Source: Heliopora coerulea (taxonomy: Eukaryota > Cnidaria > Anthozoa > Scleralcyonacea > Helioporidae). Taken from it: 64,000 bases of DNA. Below the pieces are notes generated by a model. The model saw only the letters and a program-made list of their open reading frames with translations. It did no database searches and had not been told where the DNA came from. Where the stretch lies: positions 124,001-188,000 of the forward strand of contig JASJOG010000338.1 in NCBI GenBank assembly GCA_030142905.1. Direction: 5' to 3'. The position numbers and the translations under genes are program-made. Of this stretch, positions 12,901 through 24,900 are shown one piece after another; the stretch's first letter is position 1, and the number at the start of each line of letters is the position of its first letter.

Positions 12901-15900
12901 GTGAGTCCAGCTTAATATACCGGAACATTGCATCTATTCAAAAATTGCCCGAATTTAATTTGACGCACAATCAGGTCATGTATGGTGTACCCTCACCCCC
13001 GCGGCACTGATATGTAAGTTAAATATAAACTAGTATCCAAAAGGGATTGACCTAATTTACCAAACCAAATTTTCCCCGAATTATTATCTTTATTTTTGCA
13101 TGAATTTTCCGTCTTTGGACAAACTTTAGTGGGGGTGGGATGGGGTGTCACACCCCCACTCCCATAAACTACGCAGCTTAACATCATTTTTAACCACTAG
13201 AACAGACATTCCCCGTTTTTAAGAATCCACGTATAGGAATATGTTATAAACCTTACATTGCTCCCCATATCTTCTGAGACTTCTCGTCTGTCTTCCATAT
13301 CACATTTGTTCCCAAGGATCATTTTCTCCGCATCATCTGAAAAAATACTGACGAATCGCAGCCAATCTAAGATATTTCGAAATGTTTCCTCACGCGTTAT
13401 GTCATATACCAACATAGCACCCTACAAAATAGTAACATTTTCATTTTCATCAAGAAAGAATTATTAGAAATACATCTCATTTTGGGTAAAGCTTTTCTAG
13501 ATAGATTCATATATTTCTAAAACTTATTAATTTTATTAGGAAAACTGAAGTAGCCGTCCCATATGTAAATAGCCGTCTTGTAAGAACATAGATGTTATTT
13601 ATTAATGGTGAACATTGCGCGACATTCATTGATGGTGGTCGTCGAGGAAAGGCATGTGAAATACAAACATTTCGCACCTTTTTCCTATCAGTTACATGCT
13701 TGAGGGTACGACGAATATACGCACATTTTTAATATAAGAAACCAATTTATAAGAAACTAGTATTGAGATCGACAAAAAGTTAAGACACTTCAGTACTGGG
13801 ACTCAGATCTTTAAGAAACTGCTCTAGTACAGTATTTATATTTTCTTCGTATGAAACTACGCACAACACGACAAAACTGTGACAACAGAAAGTGTTAACT
13901 GCACTCTGGTATATTGAGGTCATTCTTCTGCGACTTTAGAGCTTTAAAACATTCGAGATTGTTAAGAGATTGTTATTTTACTCTTTAAACTTGTTTAGTT
14001 TCGAGTTTTGTTAAATGTTACAGTCGCCATGTCTTGTCAAATTATGTTGCAGTTGGCTAAAATTCTCTTTTTGTACCGACTAGCTTAAAACCCCCCCCAA
14101 AAAACCTTAAGAAACTTTCAGTACTCAAAGTTCTGGAAAAGCCAAGAAACTTTCAGTACTGAGGCCTGAGCTTAGTTTCTTATAAAAAAAATGAGGATAT
14201 TTTTTTCAAAAATTCAGGACTGATCAAACCATGCAAAAAATGTTCGCTCTGAGAGAAGAAGTGTGAAAAAGTTTACCTCTGACGTTTCTACCCGTTCTGA
14301 TGACTAAGAATTTTGTTTTGGAGAAGTCCTACTTCAGCTTTGGAAACAACCTAACATCGCTATCAAAGCGTATCTAAACTCATCATGGACTGAAACCGTA
14401 AGAAGCAACTGTTGTTTTCCTTGAGTGCTCGAGTAAAGGCGGCAAGAACAAACTTCTTAGTCAGAGCAGGAATATGATAACAATTCTAAAGTATTATTAA
14501 GGCTAGACAACCTCAAAGAAATAACAAAGAACGTTTCAGTTGAATCAGAATTTCAAGAGTGCCACAGACCAAGCGAACCAACTATCCATCCTCAACCTGT
14601 AATTGATGTTAAGGTAAAACGCACACGTCTTTGAACCCCCGGATACGGTGAAACAGCTCAAATGAAATAATTGTCCAGCAATCTGTACCAGATTCGAGGA
14701 TGAAATGTCCGTTCCTGTGTGAAAATCAGCTAATAAAGTTGAAAGATTTTTTTTTAAATAAACCGAATTATCTTTTTTCGTCCCAACTTAATATAGGACT
14801 AGCAAGGTTCTGGGGAAGATTCTTCACGTTTGATAATCAAAGGGTCACCTCCAGGAGGAATTGCCATCTAGTAGAAGGATCAACTATAAGATAGTATTCA
14901 AGAGATGGGACAGTAACCATAAAAGGGAAAAGGCGGACGAACTTAACACCAAACTAATTTCCATAATTCATCAGGTGACCAGAAGTAAAATAACCACAGG
15001 GGAAAGCTAAGAAGAGAATACTAAAGTGAAGACGATTTACATAAAGAGCAAAGCAAAGCTGGTTTACATGAAGACTCAAACAAAGATATCCTTTCTGGAG
15101 AAGGCATTTCAAAATATCGGCGCTTCAAAGATGAGTTTACAAGTACTTTAAAGATCTTCGAAACAAAAATAAACAGGAAAATTAACTTGTTTCTTATCTC
15201 TCAATCCAACGGATTAGAAAGAAAACAAACCTGCAGGGTGTTCGAAAGATTAGATAGATATGCTAAGAAAGGAAAATAATAATAAAAATAATATATTTAT
15301 ATTTATACAGGTTAAACTTACAGGTACTTGCCAGGTCAGCTTTTAGGCGCCGACTTGATTCTGACTATCTGTAACTAGGGCTGGTGGAAGCTTTTTTGAG
15401 CCTTACTTCCTCTCGAACATATTTTCGAGAAACTCTTAGTAAACAGACACAAGTTTTTAGGTTAACGTCATGACGTTTAATAAAAATTTGCTGAGCTTTC
15501 GTCCAAGAAGCTCAGGACTTCCGCAGAGCAAGACTGACCTGTTTACTGGTATTTACAACAAAAAGAAAACAAAAACACCCCCCCTCCCCACTTTTAAAAA
15601 AAAGCATTAAAACTTTTAAAAATTAAAAACTTCAGCCTTGCTCTGAAGAAATCCCGAATTTCGTAGACTAAAGCTCGGCAATTTTTCATTAAAGCTACGT
15701 CCATACCTATACCTTTCCATTTAATTGAAAACGCGTCAAAATTATTGCGTCCACTCGAGCGTTTTTGTGTCGTATTCGCTTGTCCACAAGACAACGCTGA
15801 AAACAATGTAAGCAGGGTTCTGCCCACGGTGGGCGGCGTCGGGTGCCCAAGGGTGGCCGCGCCCGGCACTTATACCAAAGCGGACACTTCCACCCGGCAC

Positions 15901-18900
15901 TCGTGAAGTTAGAAAGTATCAAATGCCTGATAAGAAAACCTCTAGTGACCTTTTTGTTTTCACTTAAACAATATTACTGACAATTATTCTGTAAAATTTA
16001 GCACCGTAATGCGCACAGAATTACCTACCGGTGATCCTGTGAAATATGATATTCATTCAAATCCAGAACGGATGGTCTGATGACTTTGGAGGGCATGATC
16101 CCGGCCCTGATGGTTCCCGGCACTTAGATGGTCCAAGGCAGAACCCTGTGAGAGTGTTTATTAAATTGTGTCTGACCAATCAAAATCACTGATCTCGATA
16201 GAAGTCTTCGTGTTGGAGAACTGGGTCCAATACCGTTTTCAAAAGTCTCCGTTTTCGTCTGGACAGACGAAAACGAAGCGTTTTCATAAGTCTCCACTTT
16301 CAAAGGCGTTTTCGAAAGTCTCCGTTTTCGGTAGAAACGACTGACCCCACTCATCGTTTACGTGTGGACGGAAGCTAAAACGGATAAAAATGTATGCGTT
16401 TTCCTACGAAAACGCATACGGGTGGACGGGGCCTAAATATCATGACGTTACCACTGGCGCAAGTGTTTATTCATTAAACTTACTGTCACGCCAAACTACA
16501 AAACTCTTAAACCCCAAGCTTTCATCCGATCGACCAAAGACATCTTAAACGTACGAGGAAGACCGTGGGTATCCGGATATAAAACTTTGCCTTAACAAAA
16601 ATATAAGCTGTCTGAACAACCAAGCCCCAGGGGAACATAAGATTTATGTACAATAAGACGCTTTAATGTCTTCTACATTTAATTCTAACACAGCAAACGG
16701 GTAGTGAACGAACTTCATCAATATCAAGCAAATACAACTAAACTTTACTGGAGTCAACACTCCTAAATGAGAAAGTTGCCTAATCTGCCGTAAATGTATA
16801 AAATCATAAGGGCAATTCCATTTGAGACATTGAAAGTACGAGAATTTCATAATACACCATTTCCTTTTGATATCCATATTTTGTTATTTGCAATACATTG
16901 GGCTATCACAGATCACACTTTGTTTCATTATATTGGACACGCCCACTATGGAGTAAGCTTTTCAATGTGTAATAATTTGGGTTAATTTTCAGGGTCATTC
17001 AGACTGCTGATACAGAATGACAGTCAGACTAGAAATATAAAATTAACCGTGCTTGCTAACATTAACACAGTATAAGCCTAAACAGCTATTTTGACAAAAA
17101 AAAAATTCTTCCCACACCAGCCCTTCTCGGATATATAATGCTTCACATAATAGCGTGGTCATAGGTAATGTCCGCAACGAAAAGTACTTTTTATTTATTT
17201 TTCCAGAAAACTGTTAGCCTTTTGCATGCAATATTGCAGCTGTTCTTTTAAACTGTCATAAACATTAATTTAGCTAAAAAAATGTTCACTAAAAATCTTT
17301 ACATTCCTTGAAAGACTGTTGCGGTCACTACCGTTGCGGACATTACCTTCTTCAATATACCTGAACTATGACTACAAAATTGATTTTCTTAATTTATATT
17401 TATTTATTTATTATTATTATTTATTATTATTATTTATTATATTCATATTTATTTTGTTTAATCATCATCTGATTAATCATCAAATGGATTTGATACATTT
17501 ATGACAAAAATAATAGAGGTGATCCAAACGTTCTGGCAAATACGATGATCAACACATCAGTTTATGTTATGAATGGTGACTGTCATTACTGTTCAGTGGA
17601 TTCAATTAAAAATCTTCTCAACCTCAAATTGTTTAGGAAGAGTGAATGGGCCAGGCTGAGCAAGAGTGACTGGACCATAGAATATGCATGAGATGAGAAC
17701 CTTGTCAACACCATCTCTTTTTTTGCGAATCAAACTTGTCACCTCCAATGCTGTGTAAAAATTTGACTTTCACATCATTACTATTTGATATTATGCTCAG
17801 AGCACGCCCGATGTAATATTTCTTCACATAGTGAACAGCATAATACTCCTCCATTGCAATCCCATCCTGGGGTACTTCTATTACAGCTCCTCTGTGCAGA
17901 CTCAGTAACATGTGTTTCCTGCCTTCCACAAGATATGCTTTATCCACCATTGATCCCATTTCAGTGAATTAGTCGATCCTAAGTACATTATTTTATATCT
18001 TGATTTGATTCTACATGGTTTGATATTCAATAGAAATGCTCATGTATGTAGATTTCTATACCTTCCCGAAAATGTAATGTCCACAACATCAGGTGGGTAA
18101 TGTCCGCAACATAAAAATTTGAACAAGAGAATCAAATATAGAGCGATATCAAGAAGTCTATCTATATCATTTTGAACCTCTATTAAGACTAAGTGCAGAC
18201 ATTGTTTTAGTTTCCTTCATACCTTTTGCAGTTCACAGGAATTCAAGTTACACAAATATCATTTAACACTGTGGTTGACTTTTGGGTAATGTCCGCAACA
18301 ACAACTTTTACTTTTATAACAAATGAAAATAAGGAGCTAGCAAGAACTTTTTGAGGGCAGAGAATAAGGGTCCCCTGTAGATTTGTTACAAATAAGTTTG
18401 ATTAGTTCAGTTTATTTCACTTAGAATTTGTAGTCAGTTCTGTTGCAAAACTTTGCTTCTGAGGGCAATGTCCACAACGTGGAATTGCCCATAATTCCTA
18501 TAACTCCACAATTCTACAATGACCCAAAAATATCTCATTTGGGGCCAATTTGATCAAAAAAATTCCGACTCAAACGAAAACCCGGGTACAAACACTGCAT
18601 AGCAGAACTCTTTCAACTGCCTTAAGAAAATATCTTTCTAACGATGCCTGTAGCAGTCTTTGTCTGGCCTCATTGCAAGAGCTACTGTGCGGCTATGCTT
18701 TCTTTCACATTACCATTGCTCTGTAATACGAAGGATGCACAGTCTTAAAACGGTCTTGTCCGCGATCATCCCTGAAAAATAATATCACAGCGTCATATGA
18801 AAGGTTCAATTGTTGTGTATACTTATCTATAACATAGTACGTGCAACATCTTCACTCCACAATGGAAGATTCACGAATATGATTCAACTCAGCCAGTCAC

Positions 18901-21900
18901 ACAACCCCAAGAATTTTGGGGTGATTAATTGAATGTTTAGTTACTTTATTTTTATTTACTTTGTTGGCTTCTGTAATGAATGAGAAGTGTTCAATACTTT
19001 GCAGAATCTACTTACAGGTATGCCAGGCAATGATCACATAAGCTAACAGCATAATAAATTCATCATAAAGGTGACTTTCTCATAAACATCACAACAAGTA
19101 TTGAATATGGTTCCGGAACTTAACTTGAATGATCATTTTAAATTAAGAGTAAAGTTATGAGAGTGCAAGCTCCTTAACCCTTTAATGCCCAGGGTTTGTC
19201 CATCTGATGAGTAATATCATCTGGTATTAGTCAGAGTAAAATCTGTGCAGTATTAAATGAGTTTAAAACTCATGAATAATTCAGGAGGAAAATACAAACA
19301 AAAATCATAACTGTGTTGTGTTGTTAAATGTGATAAATACACTTTATTCTCTCCTCAAACTTTCTCTGTGAATAAACGTGCGATAAGGTTAGTTATCTTA
19401 AGTTGTACAGAAAATGAACAGTATGTGCTTTATCACATCAAAAAACATGCTGTTGTCACCTCCTGTTCTAAATCTGATAAAGCACTCCTACTTGTTATTA
19501 CTAATTTAAAATCAGAAAACCAAGTTACACAATTGAAAGCAAGACCCAGTCAAAAATTGCAATTCTAAGTAAACAAAGTAAATAAATATACTATTTCTGT
19601 TGGCAGTTAATACCTATCTTCATTCCTATAGTTCCAAGATTTGTTACATACCCATATTATCAAAAGTGACAACATTTATCTAATTAAGCATACTCACATA
19701 TCTGGTACAACAGACTAACTCCATTATATCACCATACTGAAAAGAAACTGTGATCTATTTACCTCTTTAAACAGTTTGGTATACAGTGCAGATGGATATT
19801 TTATGAGTCAATGTTATATTTTCATGAGCATGTACAAGTCAACATACAAATGAAGGGGAAATGCAAAAATATTCAAAATATTCAAAATACACATGAAATA
19901 TCCTGCTGAACTGAACACTAAATCGTCTGATAATTATATATTATCCAACTTTACAGAAAGTGAAAATTTTCCTTTCCAAATATTGCAATATGGAAGACCA
20001 ACTTACATTTTGTGAATTTCTCTTGCTAAGTTCACCCTGATGTATACCATTTTTGTACAACAAACTTTTTAAACATCTTGCAACATTTTGTGTGCAAATT
20101 GTAAGCAGGAGTTGAGCTCACGAGTGAAAATTTTACATGACAGAATAACAATCAAACCAGCTTCATCAAGATTTTATTACAGTACAAATATCTCAGGATA
20201 TTTGTACTTGTCAACTGTCACATGTACTTGTTCAAACTAAGCTGGATTATAAAACTACTGTTTGTATGTCAATCCATCAACCACCAAAAAAGATGCCTTA
20301 AAAACATTACCATATTTGAAGTCTAATTGTCTTCCCCTCTAGCTCAATAGTTTTGATTTTGAAATCAATACCTGCAACATGAGAGAGAATTATAAAATCA
20401 CAAATTTATTTTATTTTTGTCAAGAGAATGGGATACCAATGATCAACATTTTCACAACAGTACATCCAGGAACTCCTACTGGACCAAAATACAACCACAG
20501 AACTCTTTGTATATTAAAATGATGACTCTAAGTAAAATTGTCAAACAAAAAATGACAAAGAAGGAATGTTTTTGACAACACAGTCACTGTCACAGACTCA
20601 AACAACTCATTTACACATAAAACCAGATTGATTAGCTTAATCATTGGCCCATTATGCTTAAGATCTTCAGCAATCAGCATACCATATAAATATTTTACTC
20701 TGGAACAGATGAAGGTCAATAAAACTAAAAGTGTCTGAGGGCATATTATCCTCAAAAATTTTCCACTTCTTGGGTCTTTGAAATGGGAATTCCTGAATTT
20801 AGGATACTTTTGAGGAAAATTTAAGTCTTAAACCTGCCATTTAGCAGTTTTTAATGTGGGCTAACTGCATTATCTGTTGTTGGGATAGTAGCATACCAAA
20901 ATCTTGTATCCCACATTTCAATATTAAATATTCAAGTCTTAAGAATGAAAATAAGGAGAAATTATCAAAAGTATGCATAAAAATATCTTTAGTGTCAATG
21001 ATATTAATTTGATGCATTCATGTTTTGACAAAAAGCTTAGCTGAACTTTTTGAGTGCCAATTTATCACATGGAAAAAGCAGAAGTTTTCACTAAAGGTTA
21101 TGACAACATTTGTTATCAAAGGTATGGACAGAGACTTTTGTGCCGAAATGAGTTCTAGCAAACAAAATAAAATGGAAACCAGATGTATATAGTGATACAG
21201 CAGAGCTGATGTTCCATTTGAAATAGTGTAATTATCTTCTGACATATCTGATGGAGTCAAAAATTTACCATAAGAATTATAAATTTCAATTATTTACAGT
21301 ATGATTGTGATCAAATTTTCAACAGCATTTTTTCCCTTGATCAATGTCTGCATTTTACCTGAATTTTTAAAGTTATTTTTGACATGTCAGCATTTAAATA
21401 CTGATATACTGGACCTGAAATGCAACTGTTAAATACAAAATAAGAAAATTATTGGCTGACAGTTTTGTTTACAGTTGCTCAGATGGTGAGGTTTGTGTGT
21501 TTCATTGACTGGAAAATGTAACATCACTGTAACAGCTAGTGGTAATAATAAAAAGAAATACAGTATTAGCACATATCTGGCTGTTTATGTGCTGTGCCAT
21601 AGTGTGTTCAATTTGAACCACTAATCATAATTCAGTCTTCTCTTTGGGTCTTGTTATCTCTTCACTTGTTTCATTTTCACATTCTCAATGAGGAAATAAT
21701 GAAAAACAAATGTCTTTGAGCAAGTATATGAACTGATTGATTTGACTGCTGCAGTGGTCCAACAGTGGTCACAATAGGGATTTCCTTTACTTTGTATATT
21801 GCAAAACTACCCAGCTCACCTGCCTGAACAGCTTGTGTCTACCTGATAATATTCTTAACTGATTATCCTGATTTTAAACTTGTAGTCAAATGTCCAAGGC

Positions 21901-24900
21901 TGAACCATTTACAAATAAAGTAGAAAACATACTCCGAGTATCAGTTCCATCTTGAACTCAAAATTTGAGAAAAGCAAGTGGACACAGTGTTCAATAGTAA
22001 TATTTCGAATTTATTACAAATTCATCATCAGTCTGATGATGAATTTGTAATAAATTCGAAATATTACTATTGAACACTGTGTCCACTTGCTTTTCTCAAA
22101 TTTTGAGTTCAAGATGGAACTGATACTCGGAGTATGTTTTCTACTTTATTTTCTTAAATTATCGGCTGGAAACGGATTCTGAACCATTTACATGAAAGCA
22201 ACTGTACAAGTGACCTGACATGAGAAAACATGTCTTATGAAAATCTCATTCAAACCTAAAAAACGAATGGTAAATGGCATCCAAACAGCTATTAAAAGTG
22301 TTACCGTAATTTCTGGCGTATTACCCGCGGGTAATGTGTTAATTTTAATGGTTTCGGATGCTAGTGCGGGTAATGCGCAGGTGCGGGCAATGCGTTAGGT
22401 TTTAATTCTTGTCGCACGAATAATAAATTTTTAACAAATGTGAAAAGTGCCTGGCACAAATTTGAAAATTCTGGTAAGTTTAAACTTCAACTTGTTGGAA
22501 CATGAAATACCTAAATAATGACTGCTTGAATAATTATACTTTACAAATGCTTAATCAACGAAAAAAACGGCTATGGATGTGAAATGAGTACGTTACTAAG
22601 ATATAAAATGCCAGCAATGCTATTCTAAGGTACAACTATGCTAGCAATAGGGAGAAATCCTTACGCACTGTTACGCAGTGAAATCAAATGTGCATGCTTT
22701 TTGTCAGGTGTCTGATCGAGTTACCAGTAGTTAAAAATAACCAATGGGAAATCACTGCCAAATAAAAAACAATATGATGTTTGAGAAACATAAGAGCTTG
22801 GATATATTGAGGTAGATGAACGATCTTCAAGCTCGATACTCAGAAAATGATATCTGAGCCCCAGACGGGGATCGAACCCGCAACCTTCTGATGACCGGTT
22901 AGACGCTCTAACCATTGAGCTACCGAGCTACCTTAAAAAAACAATGTATAAATTTAGAAACAAAATTTCAAGTTACACAGAGCTGTCTTCAAGTTACACT
23001 GACCTATCTTCGCAAGGGTCCGGCCATTCTTTCAACCAATCAAAATTAAGAGAAAATGATCCTCCAATAACGCCTAAACAGTATAAATACGCGTCGATGG
23101 AATCAATTTTATAGAGAAAATACCTCGCGCAAACGGAAAACAATCTCGTGAAGTTATTCAATTGAGCACAAACTTACCGTTGTTGCTCATGCGGAAAAAA
23201 TTGGGAATCGAGCTGCTGCACGAGAGTTCGAAGTTGATGAGTCGATGGTTCGATACTGGCGCAAAAAAAAAAAACTCAATGGAGAAAATACCGCGGCGTA
23301 AACGAAGTTGCCGAACTGGTATTACGAAGTTCCCTGCATTGGAACGAATTTTAAAAGGGTGTGTTACAAATCAGCGAGAGCATAATAGAGCGGTGACAAC
23401 AATGTTGTTATTTTTTTATAAGTTAAATAAAGATCTTACACTAAAAATTCTATTTACGTAATAATTTTTCTGCGCTTCTTTTTGTCTGCGTTACATTACT
23501 GGTCCTTAACGCAGTCTACGATGCTGCCAGCTTACAAATAGATTTGATTTATATATTTATTATATATTTGTAGTGCGGGTAATGCGACGGTGCGGGTAAT
23601 CTGATGAACATTATGTCAAAATTTTGACAAAATTGTCAAGTGCGGGTAATGCGCCGCGCGGGTAATACGCCGGAAATTACGATGGTTCAGCAAAGCATTT
23701 CAATGGTTGGGTGAATGGCTGGCTAGTAGAGTTCAAATAGCTATCCAAAAGCATTTGAATAGCTCTGGTTGGCTGCTTCAACATTAGCATTTGGTCATAT
23801 TTTTATGAGGTCTTTAAAACCAAGAAATGCCATTGTAATAGGAGGTTGCCTTAGTCAATGGTTCTGAATTGTTTACACTCTGAGCATAAACTGTTCCAGG
23901 CACATGTTAATCCTTTAAGGCAGGTGCTTGGTTATATTTAAATAGAGCCTTTAAATGTTAACAACCTCACATTCAATCAATTTTGCATTATGTATACATG
24001 CACTTTGAGTGGGAACAAAGCAACTTGCAGCAGGTGGGTGTTCAGATGGTTCTTATGACAGGCATTTTAACAGTTGTGATGTTTGGCATTCAAACAGCTC
24101 TGATTTCAGCATTCTAATGGCTCTGGTTAGTTGTTCAAACGCTTCTAGCTAGGCATTCAGTTACACTTCTAGTTAGGCATACCTGTATCAACTGTTCAAG
24201 TCAGCTGTCTGAATGCCTTGCTAAAAAAATCCAAATGCTTCATCAAGCAGTTTGAACAGTATTCAAATGATTACTAAACACAGATTGAACAGCATTTTTG
24301 AAGCCCTCACCATAGGGCTAAGGTACATTTTTCCATGAAGGGTCATGTACTTATATTTCCAATTGAAATAAGTTTAGCAGCTATGCCTGGTGCTCAGTTT
24401 GATGTAACTCACTCCAAATTTAAAATAGAACTTCTATGACTTGCTTCATGATATATCAGCATTGATATTAGTAATGCATGATGGTGACAGGTACAGGGTG
24501 TAGACAACATTTCCCACAGGATTACAAAACGGCTCTTTATTTAAAGTAGACAAAAGCATTTTTAGCCGGGATGAGGGTGCCTTCTTCCAGTCAAGGGCAC
24601 TTGAATAACCACAAACATCCAAAAGCAGTGTAGGACACAGTCAGTGACCATTAACAAGCAGTCAACACATCCCAGTGGCCCATAAGAAATTTACTGTGAT
24701 TAGTTCATCCTTTCTATGCACAATGATTTTTTGGCTTTTGTTCTTTGTTCTATCATGTTTCTTGTTTTGTTCTTTCATTTGTTCTATTATTTCAATTTGT
24801 TGCTGTACAACAACGGTATTATGAAACAAAGCATAGTGGTATACAAACTTTCTCAAGAGCAGGCATAATAGGCTGTTTCTTTGAAGTTACCTGGGGTAAA

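Larger units (their letters stand above)
16810..18490. mobile_element. DNA transposon remnant with GGGCAATTCCA termini
   Basis: Present only in unit A. Terminal inverted repeats GGGCAATTCCA / TGGAATTGCCC, with 4-bp ATAA on both sides. At least five internal motifs of the type GGTAATGTCCGCAAC occur in both orientations (near 17168, 17328, 18075, 18098, 18285, 18466). It contains a partial minus-strand open frame (17602-17959). Superfamily not assigned; a 4-bp duplication does not fit hAT or mariner. Confidence 0.6.
22304..23682. mobile_element. pogo/Tigger-like DNA transposon, non-autonomous
   Basis: Present only in unit A. Inverted termini CCGTAATTTCTGGCGTATTA and its near reverse complement; the left insertion point is TA. 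Subterminal GCGGGTAATGCG repeats near both ends. The only coding trace is an N-terminal helix-turn-helix. A tRNA-derived SINE is nested at 22795-22935. Confidence 0.75.

Noticed and set aside
16124..16354. Repeated CGTTTTCGAAAGTCTCC motifs as a minisatellite or regulatory array
   Set aside because: They belong to a shared MITE present at the same place in both units.
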